Positions 53,596 to 64,000 of a stretch of 64,000 bases of DNA are shown piece by piece. Origin of the DNA: Mycosarcoma maydis (Eukaryota > Basidiomycota > Ustilaginomycetes > Ustilaginales); the NCBI RefSeq assembly GCF_000328475.2, contig NC_026497.1:310001-374000 (forward strand). Reading direction: 5' to 3'. Below the pieces are notes generated by a model that was given only the letters and a program-made list of their open reading frames with translations, did not search any database and was not told the origin of the DNA. Both the position numbers and the translations under genes were made by a program. The stretch's first letter is position 1. Every line of letters begins with the position of its first letter.

Positions 53596-56559
53596 ATGTC
53601 CTCCGTCGTCGGTATCGATGTGGGTAACGCCTCGTCCAAGATCGGCGTTGCGCGAGCTCGTGGTGTCGACGTCATTGCCAACGAGGTCTCCAACCGTGCT
53701 ACGCCTTCCCTCGTCTCGTTCGGCCAAAAGGCGAGAGCGCTCGGTGAAGCCGCTGCCACCGCACAGACCTCCAACTTTAAGAACACCGTCGGCTCCCTCA
53801 AGCGTCTCGTAGGTCGTTCTTTCCAGGACCCTGAGGTGCAAAAGGTCGAAAAGAACTTTATCAACGCCGAACTTGTTGATGCCAAGGGTGAGGTCGGCGT
53901 CAAGGTCCGTCTTGCCGGTGAAGAGCACATCTTCTCGGCTACCCAGCTTCTTGCCATGTACCTCGCCAAGCTCCGCGACACCACCTCCAAGGAGCTCGGC
54001 GGTGCCGGCGTCAGCGACGTCGTCCTCTCCACTCCCCTCTGGTTCACCGATGCTCAGCGACGTGCTTACCTCGACGCTGCCGAGATCGCCGGCCTCAACC
54101 CTCTCCGTCTCCTCAACGACACCACTGCCACCGCCCTCGGCTACGGCATCACCAAGACTGACCTTCCCGAGGCCGACAATCCGCGCAACGTTGTCTTTTG
54201 CGACATCGGTCACTCTTCCTACCAGGTTGCCGTTGTCTCGTTCAGCAAGGGTCAGCTTACCGTCCTCGGCACTGCCGCCGACCGCAATTTTGGTGGACGT
54301 GACTTTGACCGCGCTCTCCTTCTCCACTTTGCAGAAGAGTTCAAGGCCAAATACAAGATCGACGTCCTCTCCAGCCCCAAGGCCACCTTCCGCCTCGCTG
54401 CCGGTTGCGAGCGTCTCAAGAAGGTCCTCTCCGCCAACGCGCTCGCTCCGCTCAACGTTGAGAACCTCATGGAGGACATTGACGCCAGCTCCCAGCTCAA
54501 GCGTGAAGAGTTTGAACAGCTCATCTCGCCCTTGCTCGAGCGCATCACCGTCCCCCTCGAGGCTGCTCTCACCCAGTCCGGCTTGACCAAGGACCAGATC
54601 CACTCGATCGAGCTCGTCGGTGGTTCTTCCCGTGTACCCGCCCTCAAGGAGCGCATCTCGGCCTTCTTCGCCAAGCCCCTCTCCTTCACCTCGAACCAGG
54701 ACGAGGCGGTCGCCCGAGGTTGCACCCTTGCCTGTGCCGTTCTCTCGCCCGTTTTCAAGGTGCGCGACTTTACCATCCACGACGCTACGCCTTACTCGAT
54801 CAAGGTCACCTGGGACAAGGCTGCCGATGTCCCCGACGAGGACACCGAGCTCGTCGTCTTCCAGCCCAACAACCCCATCCCTTCCACCAAGATCCTCACC
54901 TTCTACCGCAAGGAAAACTTTGAACTCGAGGCGCACTACGCCACGCCCGAGCAAATTCCCGAGGGCATCAACCCTTGGATCGGCAAGTTCTCCATCAAAG
55001 GCGTCACCCCCAACTCGCAGGGCGACCACTCGATCGTCAAGGTCAAGGCTCGTCTCAATCTGCACGGCGTGCTCAACTTTGAGTCCGCCTACACGGTCGA
55101 AGAGGTCGAGAAGGAGGAAGAGGTGCCCGTCGCCGACCCTGCTGCCATGGACACTGACGGCGACAAGGACGCCGCTCCCAAGACCGAGATCCGCAAGGTC
55201 AAGAAGCTCCAGCGCAAGGCGGACCTCACCATCGTCTCGGGCTTCACCGGTGGCAAGGATGCTGAACTCGTGGCCGCCATGAAGGAGACCGAGGGTCAGC
55301 TCTACTCGAACGACAAGCTTGTCATCGACACCGAGGACCGCAAGAATGCGCTCGAAGAGATGATTTACGACCAGCGATCCAAGCTCGACGACCGATACAA
55401 GCTCTTTGTCACTGCCGAAGAGAAGGAAAAGTATCTCGCTGCGCTCAACGCGCAGGAGGAGTGGCTCTACTCGGATGAGGGCGAGGACGCTACCAAGTCG
55501 GCCTACGTCGAGCGCATCGAGTCACTCCAGAAGATCGGGGGTCCGATCCAGTTCCGCGAGAAGGAGTTCCAGGAGCGACCCAAGGCTGCTTCGCAGCTGC
55601 GCGAGGCTATCAACAAGTACATGGAGATGGCTCAGGGCGGCGACGAGCAGTACAGCCACATCTCGGAGGACGACAAGCAAAAGGTGATTGAAAAGTGTGC
55701 CACCGTTGCCAAGTGGCTCGATGACGGTCTCTACAAGCAGTCCGAGCTGCCCAAGAATGCCGACCCCAAGATTGTGTCGGCTGACATGCTCAAGAAAAAG
55801 GACGAGGTTATCTACGCCTGCCACCCAATGTACGTATCGCATCCCCCACCTCCACCTCGCTTGTCATCTAGTTCCGTCCCCACACCTACTACGTACACCA
55901 CCACCACAACGGAAGGTGCGACCGGCACGCCGCTCAGCAGCCGCTCGAGCAGCAGCAGCAGCCAGAACCTCGGCTCAGCTGGTGCTGGTGCTGGTGCTGC
56001 GCTGGCTGCGAGCGATGAAGGGCTCAGTCTGTCTGGCTTGACCCCTCCATCCGTGCTCGAGCTGCCGTCTGAGCTGTCTGATTCCGACGTCGACGCTGAA
56101 GGCGAGACCGAGGAGGAAGCAGGCTCAAGCTTTGGCTCGGACGCCAGTGTCGATTCTCTGGCGCCTGGCGTGGCATCTCTGGTGACGGATCGCATCCGTC
56201 AGCGATCGGAAACGCCATCTGGCTCGAGTCAGGCGGGTGGATGCTCATCTTCCATCGCACGCGTGCCTGCTGAGCGCCACACGGGACGACACCACCAACG
56301 CCAGCGTGTCGCCAGTCCCACTCCGCTCGACCTTCCGCCCGATCCGTTCTGATCTCGTCCCTTGTCCCTCGGAGCGCGTTGACACTGACACAAGCTTGTT
56401 CCCACACTCTTGACTTACATACATTACAGCATGAGCAAGCCCAAGCCTCGCGTCGACACGACCCAGGCTTCCACGCCCGCTAAGGACGACAAGAAGGACG
56501 AACAGAAGCCCTCCGCCGAGGCTGCCAACGACGGCCCTGGAGAGATGGACGTCGACTGA
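53596..56559 (+). CDS. SSE1: Hsp110 (Sse-type) nucleotide exchange factor and chaperone
   Basis: Two exons, 53596-55829 and 56430-56559, joined with GTACGT donor and TTACAG acceptor across an Ile codon (CHPI-MSKPKPRVD), giving 787 residues. The ATPase domain has GIDVGNASSKIGVA, NRATPSLVSFGQKARALG, CDIGHSSYQVAVVSF and ELVGGSSRVPALKERI (about residue 340). The substrate-binding half has the acidic insert and EEWLYSDEGEDATKSAYVER, as in Sse1/Hsp110. The protein ends in an acidic EMDVD-like tail. Hsp110 releases ADP from Hsp70 and holds unfolded clients in the cytosol. The intron is 600 bases, long for this locus, and open in frame (see separate entry). The cryptochrome gene diverges upstream. 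Confidence 0.94.
55830..56429 (+). other. 600-base Hsp110 intron with in-frame open reading frame
   Basis: Reading through the GTACGT donor keeps the Hsp110 frame open to a stop at 56350-56352, adding 174 codons of Pro/Ser/Thr-rich then acidic, Asp/Glu-rich sequence in place of the spliced tail. The plus-strand composition is coding-like (Ser/Thr codon-rich, few stops). The acceptor at 56429 gives the expected family tail, so splicing is probably dominant. Confidence 0.75.
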
Positions 56560-56819
56560 GCGCAGACCGCCAGTCGTGAGGGTTGTACATGGTCGACGTC
56601 GTGTATACGTGATGTTGCGTCTTGTGTTTTCGAAAATGTGTAGCTCTTCTTTCTAACTCAGTTGTAGTTATTCTCTTTGTTCACATGTGTGTGGGGTGTA
56701 GGGTGTGGTGAGGAGACCCTAGATCGGGAGGATTTTCGACACACATAAAGACGAAGCGGAATGCTACAAAAGGGGTGATTTGCATTGCACTTGTTTGCGG
56801 CGGATGGGTGATTACGTGA
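56560..56819. other. convergent 3' intergenic region
   Basis: 260 bases between the Hsp110 and PRO2 stops. T-rich after Hsp110, with TATTCTCTTTGTTC-like 3' sequence. Nothing else seen. Confidence 0.5.
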
Positions 56820-58265
56820 TTACAACGTGGGATAGTTGGGTTCGATCGGGGAGTGAGCCCACTTTCTACCGGCGTTGAATTGGGCGGCTGTCTGCGCGGC
56901 GTTCTTGGTGGTGCTGGGATTGGATCTTGCGACGTACTTGTAGATGACGAGGCCGTCGAGGCCGACGGGGCCTCTAGCGTGGGTTTTGCCGGTACTGATG
57001 CCGACTTCTGTGCCGAGACCGAAGCGGAAGCCGTCAGCGAAACGGGACGAGATGTTGACGAAGACGTTTGCGGAATTGATGGATTTGACAAACTTGTGTG
57101 CGGCGCGGTTGGGCGATGAGGACGAGGTGAGAATGAGGTCGGTATGACCGGACGAGTGGGTGGTGATGTGCGAGATGGCCGAGTCGAGTGAATCGGTCGC
57201 CTTGACAGCGAGGATCAGGTCGAGAAACTCGGTGGTGAAATCCGCCGGTTGAGCAGCGATGATTTGCGAAGCATACGACGTGCGCAGTGACGCATCGAGT
57301 TGGTCCAGACACTGTAGCGAAACTTGGTCAAGTCGAAGCTGTATACCTGCCGACACGAGCGCTTGTGCCAGTGGAGGCCAGAAATCTTTTCTGTGCAACA
57401 GGCTTTCGTGCACCAACAGCGTCTCCAACGCATTACACGCTGCTGGGTAATCGGTCTTGCTATCCACCACGGTACCTACCACCATGTCCAACTCAGCATC
57501 CTCGTGCACGTATCCAATACACAGCCCATCCGCATGCCCCATCACCGGCATCCTCGCATCCCTCTGAATTGCCCTGACCAGCTCGTTGCTGCCCCTCGGA
57601 ATGACGAGATCGATATACTCGTCCAAATGCAGCAGGCTCTGAATATCCGAGCGTGTCTCCACGGTCTGAATCAGATGCTTCGGCAGCCCGGCTTGCGCGA
57701 GCGCCGACGAGATGATCGACGACAGAATCGCCGCGGTGTGCTTCGACTCTTTTCCGCCTTTGAGAATCGCCGCATTGCCGGACTTGATGGCGAGTGATGC
57801 GATGTTGACCACGACCTCGGGGCGTGCCTCAAAGATACACAGCAATACACCGATTGGACAAGTGATGCGATATAGATCGATGGCCGCCTGCGTCGACGTT
57901 TCGTGCGCCAGCCTCTTGGCCCACTGAACCTGGTCGAGCGGCGATGCCAGAGCCGCTACCTCTGATACACCGTCTAGAAGCGATTCCCATTTGCCTGGTT
58001 TGCTAAACAGATCCAGACGTGCCGCCAGCGACGACGAAAGTTTACCCTCTTCTACCAACGCGTTGGCTGCTTGCATATCCAGTTGGTTCGCCTCCTGAAT
58101 GCGCTTCTTGTGCGCCTCGAGTGCGGCTCGGATCGATTGCAGCGCCGACGAGCGCGTAGCATCCGCCGACGAAGACGTGGACAGCAGTTGCGACGACGAT
58201 TCAAACGCAGCGCGTGCTTGACGAGCCACCTGCTCGGCACTGATCGACGCGGTGGTAGCGCTCAT
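56820..58265 (-). CDS. PRO2: gamma-glutamyl phosphate reductase (proline synthesis)
   Basis: 481 residues, single exon from the ATG at 58265. The family landmarks are RITCPIGVLLCIFEARPEV, NAAILKGGKESKHT, DLVIPRGSNELVRAIQ, PVMGHADGLC, the catalytic cysteine in SKTDYPAACNALE (Cys277), and the C-terminal RFADGFRFGLGTEVGISTGK with ARGPVGLDGL. It reduces gamma-glutamyl phosphate to glutamate semialdehyde with NADPH, the second step of proline synthesis in the cytosol. The length fits the fungal enzyme, and the N-terminus has only a short extension. It neighbours bL34m divergently. Confidence 0.97.
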   Translation of the reverse strand: MSATTASISAEQVARQARAAFESSSQLLSTSSSADATRSSALQSIRAALEAHKKRIQEANQLDMQAANALVEEGKLSSSLAARLDLFSKPGKWESLLDGVSEVAALASPLDQVQWAKRLAHETSTQAAIDLYRITCPIGVLLCIFEARPEVVVNIASLAIKSGNAAILKGGKESKHTAAILSSIISSALAQAGLPKHLIQTVETRSDIQSLLHLDEYIDLVIPRGSNELVRAIQRDARMPVMGHADGLCIGYVHEDAELDMVVGTVVDSKTDYPAACNALETLLVHESLLHRKDFWPPLAQALVSAGIQLRLDQVSLQCLDQLDASLRTSYASQIIAAQPADFTTEFLDLILAVKATDSLDSAISHITTHSSGHTDLILTSSSSPNRAAHKFVKSINSANVFVNISSRFADGFRFGLGTEVGISTGKTHARGPVGLDGLVIYKYVARSNPSTTKNAAQTAAQFNAGRKWAHSPIEPNYPTL

Positions 58266-58791
58266 CTTGGTACAGACACCCTCGAAGCAGGTCAGCGATC
58301 CGTGGATATGGTATGTCGGATCAAACAGGTGCGTACCACGCAGTCATATATCGCCCTAACTCCTGACACTTCTTCCAAAACTTGACAATCACGAATAATC
58401 CGAGTCACGAGTCACGAGTCACACAGCTTCACGCTTTCGTCTCTCGTCTCTCGTCTCTCGTCTCTCTTCTCTCTCCGCTTCGTTCGGGCTTTAGATCGGA
58501 CAACTCGACTTGGTTCGTGATTCGAAAAAAAGACAGATGCGCGTGGAGCACGGTGTGATGGCTGCGCTTGTATCTTTTCAAGATCTAACACATTCACCTT
58601 CACGATCTGTACTCTGTGTGCTTTCCCAATCACGTGCAGTTTCCGATTAAAAAAAAAACAGAAGAGAGTCAAGAGTCGGCCAAGAAGCTTGTCGAGGCTG
58701 CATCCTGAATCGTCCTTGGTCCTCATCATCTCATACCTCGCATCGGCCTATCTGTTGACGGCGATCGACGCGGATCGAAGCGCAAGCAACT
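58266..58791. promoter_or_regulatory. divergent intergenic region, PRO2 and bL34m
   Basis: 526 bases. Contains GAGTCACGAGTCACGAGTCAC-like direct copies at about 58402-58423 and a TCTCGTCTCTCGTCTC tandem of about 35 bases at 58437-58472. No gene supported. Confidence 0.55.
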
Positions 58792-59169
58792 ATGCCACGA
58801 CTGTCGCCATTTCGTCCGCTGCTGCGGCTTGCGTCGTCGTGCGCGGCGCGTGCGACTACGCCGCTTGCGTCTAGCGTGCTATCGCGGTTCGCATCGACTC
58901 GCTCTTGCTCAATTACTCGTATCTCGCCCATCACACCAAGAATATGCACCTTGCTCGCGCAACCGCGCACCACTGTGCTGTCGCTCCTCCCTGCATCGGC
59001 TGCGCCATCGATCGCACCAGTGAGGTGCGTAACGTACGGATCCGAATACCAACCTTCCCAACGCATCCGAAAGAGGAGACACGGCTTCTTGAGTAGGATC
59101 AAGACGCGCAACGGTAGAAAGACCATTATGAGGAGGAGGTTTAGGGGCAAGGCTAAATTGAGCCACTAG
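58792..59169 (+). CDS. MRPL34: mitochondrial large ribosomal subunit protein bL34m
   Basis: 125 residues. The first 75 are Arg/Ser/Ala/Leu-rich, lack acidic residues and form a mitochondrial presequence. The C-terminal 45 are the bL34 core: EYQPSQRIRKRRHGFLSR, then KTRNGRKTIMRRRFRGK, identical in layout to bacterial L34 (about 46 residues). It acts in the mitoribosome near the exit tunnel. Single exon, short spacer to the convergent VMA16 gene. Confidence 0.93.
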   Translation: MPRLSPFRPLLRLASSCAARATTPLASSVLSRFASTRSCSITRISPITPRICTLLAQPRTTVLSLLPASAAPSIAPVRCVTYGSEYQPSQRIRKRRHGFLSRIKTRNGRKTIMRRRFRGKAKLSH

Positions 59170-59763
59170 TCGAGCTGCGCAATGTTCTGCAGATCATGTT
59201 GGAACCAACCGGCAGCACAAACGAACAAGGACCAAGTGAAATCGTTTCGCAGTCCTATAGAGATGCACTTGACAGCATCACTCGATCCGCCCCCGCTTGG
59301 ACCATGGCGATGCCCGCCATCTGTCGCTTTCGCTTTCGCTTTCGCATTCACCTGTCACCACACACTACGATCGGTACATCTGCACCTCTATACCATGTCT
59401 TGCTCCTCCTGCGTCGAGTGCTTCCTGTATCGTGTTTGCAGCGCGCGCACGCCAAGATCACATTCAAATCCAAGCCAGTAACGCCAAATGCGTCATTCTT
59501 CTGCCACACTCGTCTACCCCTCGCCGCGCTGAGCGACACGCTAATCGCTAACGCCTCACTACACCGCATTTCGGCGAGCATCACGAATCGTGAATGGCTG
59601 GCAAGCATGGTTGTACGCTTCTTGAGATTTGAGCATATTTATTGGCGCGCCATGATTCGAGAGACGTATTCCAACATTGGTGCTTGTTCAAGGTGCTGGT
59701 GAAGAAAGTGTGACGACGAAGCGAAGCAGCATGCTGCTGTGCTGTGCTGTGCTGTGCTGTGCC
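59170..59763. other. convergent intergenic region, bL34m and VMA16
   Basis: 594 bases between stops. Contains CTTTCG/CTTTCGC triplicate-like sequence around 59326-59346 and a GCTGT pentamer array next to the VMA16 stop. An open frame of 168 codons (59196-59702, plus) has no recognisable product. Confidence 0.5.
59736..59760 (+). repeat. (GCTGT)5 pentamer tandem repeat
   Basis: Five perfect units that end four bases before the VMA16 stop codon on the opposite strand, hence in the gene's 3' untranslated region. Confidence 0.9.
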
Positions 59764-60590
59764 TCACTTGAACTCGTCGGCGCTTCCGGTCATGATCAAA
59801 CCAACGATCAAGCCGAAGAGGCCCAAAATACTGCTGAATACTTCGACGATCAAGATCTTGACGAAGAGCTGCGGATCAGCAGCATCTGCTACGGCGGCAT
59901 TGCTACCTGTGATACCCACTGCAACACCGCAGCACAGATTGCACATGCCTACCGTCAGTCCTCCCCAAAACAACACGTGCCCAGTGAGGTAGTTGCTGGC
60001 AGTCCAGAGTCCATCGGATGTACCCGATTCGAGGTTGCCCGTGATCTTGGCCGAGAACACAATCGCCATGATAACGCCATAGATCGCCACCACTTCGCAG
60101 AAGATGATCCTGCAGTGAATTCACCATCCGAGAAAAAAGAAGCCAAGACGAGCATGTTAGAACCAGGATCGAAGCTTCAAAGCGAAAAGCAAGGTAAACA
60201 GCCAAAGACAGAAAAAAAAAACGTACGAAACGAGGTTCTTTGTGGTGATGCGTGGGGCTCTCACACCAGCACCCAAGATGCTCGCACCGGTGATAAAGAT
60301 GCCCCAGCCAGCACCTACCACGGAGAGACCGATGCACAGGCCGATGCCGATCATAGCCCAAGCGTAAGGCGAGGTCTCCTCGAGGAACGTGCCAATGTTG
60401 AACGATTCACCATTGCCTGTGGTCGCATGCAAAGACAGACGGACGAGCGGTCAGTCGAGTGAAGCCAACGCAGAACCAAACCAAGCGATGCGCTTCAGCA
60501 ATAGTACCTACCTGTGAGAAGCATGTACAGTCCAACCGCAGACAGCGTCGAAACACCGGAAGCTCCGGCGAGAGCTAATGTCGAGACCAT
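59764..60590 (-). CDS. VMA16: V-type ATPase subunit c'' (proteolipid)
   Basis: Three exons on the minus strand: 60590-60512, 60416-60227 and 60109-59764 (GTAGGT and GTACGT donors, CAG acceptors), 204 residues. The assembled protein carries [26 protein letters not shown], then [23 protein letters not shown], with the essential membrane glutamate at Glu95. It ends [15 protein letters not shown], all as in yeast Vma16 (213 residues). The proteolipid c-ring pumps protons in vacuolar, Golgi and endosomal membranes. Four or five hydrophobic helices are visible. The ATG at 60590 is the only in-frame ATG of that exon. The frame is open a little further upstream through a possible CAG acceptor at about 60684, so a longer N-terminus from another exon is possible, but I find no coding exon with an ATG to join. 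Confidence 0.9.
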
Positions 60591-61287
60591 CTGCGACCCA
60601 GTGTTTCCTGTGTGCGATGAAAGCTCTTCTTGCAATGCTGGAGAGCCGCTCTGCAGTGCGTACGCTCCGATACTGATGATCTGTCGCAAGATACGCGAGT
60701 GCGATCACGAAGGTCTAGATCAACGACGAAATTCAAGTGGTCGATCAACGCAACGAATCACCAGTCACGAATCGTGAGTGTGACGATATCTGCAGTCAGT
60801 CACAAAGTCACGAACCAGCGCTTCGGATTTTCCTGGTTTCCTGGTGGTCGGTGCATCGTTATGGTTGGAAAAACATGGCACCAGCCCGCTAAGTCACAGA
60901 AACAAGAGTGGAAAAAGGGGCCGAGGCGAGCAAAGTCGAAATCGTGAATCAATCATTAATCACGAATCGTGAACCAAGCAGCACACGCAAAGCGCAGCAA
61001 CCGCTCGAATCACGAATCGTGAACCACGATTTTCTCGCTCATCTCACAGTCACGAGCAGCGTCAGTCTGCATTCACGATTCGTGATTCTTGATTCGTGAT
61101 TCAGTCACAAAAATAACAGGTCTAACATGCATCAATTTCCCACATCGTTCACGGTTGGCTGCGTGCCCGAAGCGCTAACGACCAGCTTGATAACGATAAA
61201 CAAGATTCGTGATGGCAACAAGCCAGCAAGAAGCAAGGGCGTTCCCGAGATAGAGCGCGATCGTAGCATTCGTGATTAGATGGGGCA
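60591..61287. other. intergenic region with AATCACG/ATTCGTG motifs
   Basis: 697 bases between VMA16 and the DUS3 stop. Copies of the dispersed heptamer occur at 60765-60780, 60945-60985, 61008-61030 and 61068-61100 in both orientations. No gene supported. Confidence 0.6.
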
Positions 61288-63891
61288 CTAACCCTGCTGC
61301 TCAGCTGCGTCGTCGGTCGAGTAACTGCTGCTCTTGTGTTTGGGCGTGAAGCTCCACTCCTGCGGAGGCTTGCCGAGGAACATCTCGGTGAGCTTGACCC
61401 AGTCTTGTGCGTTGGAGCTCGCGAGCAGCGTCTCAAGCTCATCTCTACCTCTGAACAGCGGGGGCCGATCGTTGAGCCTGCTCGGGAGAAACTCCAACAG
61501 ACCGGTTGGCACATATCGATGCGTGAACGACATCATTTCGCACATGAAGCGTCGTGTCGTGTTGACGCCGTGCGTATCGCTGCCCCAGTGCGTGAGGCCG
61601 TACTCTGCAAACTTGCGCATCATGTCGAGCCTCTCGCGCGACGAAATGTCCCAGTCGCGACGTTCCTTGATCTCGGTAAACAGCCACGGCTTGATCAATG
61701 CACCTCGCGCAATCATCTCTCCATCGACGTGCGTCCGCTCGATGCGCTCGTAGTAGTCCTGCCACGAATACACATCGCCATTTCCGTACACGGGGATGGG
61801 CACCATCTCGGGCTCGTCCGCGAAGCGCGATGATTCATTCCACTCGCTCACCGACTCGCGCAGCGTGTTGGCGCACGTCGCGATGTAACCCCAGTCGGCA
61901 TCGTTCTTGTACCGCTGCTTGCGCGATCGACCATGCAGCGTGGCGGCGGCAACTCGCCATTCGGTTTGCGCTTTGGCAAAGATCTTGTGCGTCGTCTGCT
62001 TGGCTCCCGTTCCCGTGCGCAGCTTGATCGTCAGAGGCGTATCGCCCAGAACCGCGTTCATGCCGCGAACAATCTTGCTGAGCTTCGTGGGGTGATCGAG
62101 CAGAGCCGATCCGGCACCCTTGTTGAACACCAGGTCGATCGGACAGCCACAATTGATATCGACAAAGTCCAAGCCGTCGCCAACTTCGGCCTTGAGCGCT
62201 TCGGCAACCGGCACGAGCAGGTCTGGCTTGCCACCGCACAATTGCGTGCCAAAGATGCGCTCGGACTCGTGACGTCGCACCAGAGACCATTCGGCTGCAT
62301 TGCCATGCAGAAACGACTCGGCTAGACCCATCTCGCCGCAGTGGATGTCTGAACCATAGCCGGTGCAGATCCGGCGGAACGGCAGATTGCCCGTCGTGGT
62401 GAGTGGAGCAAGGTACAGTTCGCCGCGCCAGTTGAGCCGGCGTTTCTCGCTGGGCCGAATACGCGCGAGGTCGATCGAGCCGTTTGTGGTTGCTGCTTGC
62501 GCTACTCTTGCATGCAAACCTCGGTTGCGCATTGCGTTTTCCAGCTCTTCCAAGTCGTCTTCCGCCTCCGCCTCCGCTGCTGCTGCTGAAGCAGGTGCGG
62601 TACTGTGACCATTGCACCCGTTCGCCCCGGCTGAAACCGCAACCGCCTCCTCCACGACACTCGTCGGAATCGGTCCTTTGCCAGCAATCGAACCATGCGG
62701 ATCCACGTCGGCCAACTGCTTGGTTTCGGTCTCCAAAAACTTGAGCACCGCCTTGGTCTTGGGCAACGGGAAGTTTCGTTTGCGCATTGCCTTCATGCCG
62801 TCACTCGTGCCAAAGTTCAACTCGTCCTGATCCGCATCGCTGGCTGATTGCTTGGCGTGCGACAGCTCGAATGCGCGCGTCCTGGCACGCCATTCGTCCA
62901 TCCTGGCTTGGTCTCGAACGAGTTCCAGTCCGGAGGACGCGAAGCCGGTCGGATTCAGCGGATCGCCAAGCGACGAGGCGCCGACGAGTCGGACGTGCGA
63001 GCCCAGGAAACGACACTTCCAGCCCATGGTGCAGAAGCCCTTGACGGCAAAGATGGGGCACGTGGTGGACCAGTCCAGGCTGGCATGCGCGGGATCGGAG
63101 GACGCGGGCAAATCCGAACGAGGCGGTACGGCAGCCGACGAGCTTGCTCGGACGAAAGTTGTCATCTCTCCTTGTGCCTGTTGCTGTGCTTCGAGCTGTT
63201 GCGTCGATGCACTAGCTGTCGTACTCGTGTTCGACGCAGGGAGCAGTGTCAACGAATAGCTGTCTTGCAACCACTGCATCTTTTGCGTGTGTGACATGGC
63301 GTCCAACTGCTTATGTGGCACCGCAGGTAGGAACAGATCCCTCTCCTTTTTCTCCAAGTAGCTCACCAAATCGTGGCTGAACCTACACGCTTGAGCGCAC
63401 TGTGCGAACTTGCACCCTTGGACACCACGCGATAGGAAGCCATGGCAGTGACCGTGTGCATCCTTCAACGAGCTGAACTGTCTCGCCTTGTTCTGGCCGC
63501 CCTTTTTAGCGTGTTGGGTCTGTTGGCCAGCCTTGCACTTCTTCTCGGCCCGGTGTGCGGCAGCGAGCGCAGCGGCTTCTTCTCGGCGTGCACGTTTGCG
63601 TGCGGCGCCTTTGAGCTTCTTTGGAGCTTCGTCGCTGGTGTTGGTCGTTACAGATGCCGAGTCACCAGTTGTCGCGAGAGCACGCTTCGTCAGACGCTCC
63701 GACGCATCATCGTTCACCTCCACGACTGCAACGCTGCCCGAAGCTGGTTTCGGCAAGATGTATTCCGCCTTGATCGGTGCGATTCCAGGTGTGTACTTGT
63801 CCGTCGCACCGTACACTGGATGTTTCCATACCTGCTCAGCCGCCTCAGCAGCCGAATCCATCGCACTCGTCGCAGCGTCCGCTTCGCTCAT
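61288..63891 (-). CDS. DUS3: tRNA-dihydrouridine synthase 3 (Dus3)
   Basis: 867 residues from the ATG at 63891; five further codons upstream lead only to a TTG. The N-terminal half is Lys/Ala-rich and carries two CCCH-type zinc fingers, at about 152-180 ([17 protein letters not shown]) and 279-302 ([16 protein letters not shown]), the Dus3 arrangement for tRNA binding. The catalytic TIM-barrel has [46 protein letters not shown] (catalytic Cys583) and PLTIKLRTG. It reduces U47 of the tRNA variable loop with FMN and NADPH. The length exceeds the yeast enzyme because of Ala/Ser-rich linkers. It ends near the VMA16 side. Confidence 0.95.
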
Positions 63892-64000
63892 CTCGAATTT
63901 GGCCAAACCGATGCTCCTCGATCGTAGCGCTGATCGTGGTTACTCATTCAGAAGCAATCGCGAGCAGACATCAAAATCGGAAAAGAAAAAAAAAATTCTT
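63892..64000. other. window edge, DUS3 5' flank
   Basis: 109 bases upstream of DUS3, ending in a short A-rich tract. No feature identified. Confidence 0.4.

Noticed and set aside
53581..55065. 494-codon open frame antisense to Hsp110 (minus strand)
   Set aside because: Hsp70-family genes with strong codon bias often leave long open frames on the opposite strand. The translation is Gly/Val/Glu/Asp-rich low complexity with no domain, while the sense strand encodes a complete Hsp110.
55830..56352. Treating the whole 53533-56352 open frame as the Hsp110 protein
   Set aside because: The donor GTACGT at 55830 and acceptor at 56429 restore the expected CHPIMSKPKPRVD tail, and the first ATG is 53596. 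The read-through tail is therefore listed only as a possible isoform.
59196..59702. 168-codon plus-strand open frame between bL34m and VMA16
   Set aside because: No homology or sequence signal; it starts inside 3' flank sequence and overlaps other frames of similar quality.

Overview
The window looks like nuclear DNA of a smut fungus (Basidiomycota, Ustilaginales; Ustilago or a close relative). This is inferred from gene structure and protein character, not from a database search. Genes are mostly intronless or carry one or two short GT..AG introns, leaders are long and pyrimidine-rich, proteins have long Ser/Pro/Ala-rich disordered stretches, and intergenic DNA is full of short repeats built on the heptamer ATTCGTG/CACGAAT. 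A run of exactly 100 N at 30593-30692 marks a draft-assembly gap.

Layout: 1-7690 is gene-poor (a GGGAAA hexamer array, an AT-rich patch, and a long CT-rich leader). Then come a PAS-kinase-type protein kinase (+), the Arp2/3 subunit ARPC1 (-) diverging from mitoribosomal mS29/DAP3 (+), an unrecognised coiled-coil protein (+), a three-KH-domain RNA-binding protein (-, 3 exons), SmD3 (-, 3 exons) diverging from an SNX3-like PX protein (+), an ATRIP/Ddc2/UvsD-like checkpoint protein (-) diverging from FEN1 (+), a PNGase A-type glycoamidase cut by the assembly gap (-), and a single reading frame joining COQ6 and COQ7 (-). After a 3.1 kb spacer follow a Pho85-type cyclin (+, 2 exons), a Cak1/Csk1-like kinase (-), a DUG3-type glutamine amidotransferase (+, 2 exons), a single reading frame joining a VPS9 Rab5-GEF domain to a Hal3/PPCDC flavoprotein domain (+), a cryptochrome-DASH (-), Hsp110 (+, 2 exons), gamma-glutamyl phosphate reductase PRO2 (-), mitoribosomal bL34m (+), V-ATPase c'' VMA16 (-, 3 exons) and tRNA-dihydrouridine synthase DUS3 (-).

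The genes are mainly housekeeping and do not form one pathway. The most unusual content is two gene fusions (COQ6-COQ7 and VPS9-Hal3/PPCDC), a 600-base Hsp110 intron open in frame for 174 codons that would give a different C-terminus if retained, a PASK-type kinase whose 105-base in-frame intron directly follows the ATG, and the dispersed intergenic heptamer/palindrome family. I found no CRISPR array, rRNA, convincing tRNA or intact mobile element.

Several open frames extend upstream of the true start through TTG or GTG codons. All CDS starts given here were moved to the first plausible in-frame ATG.
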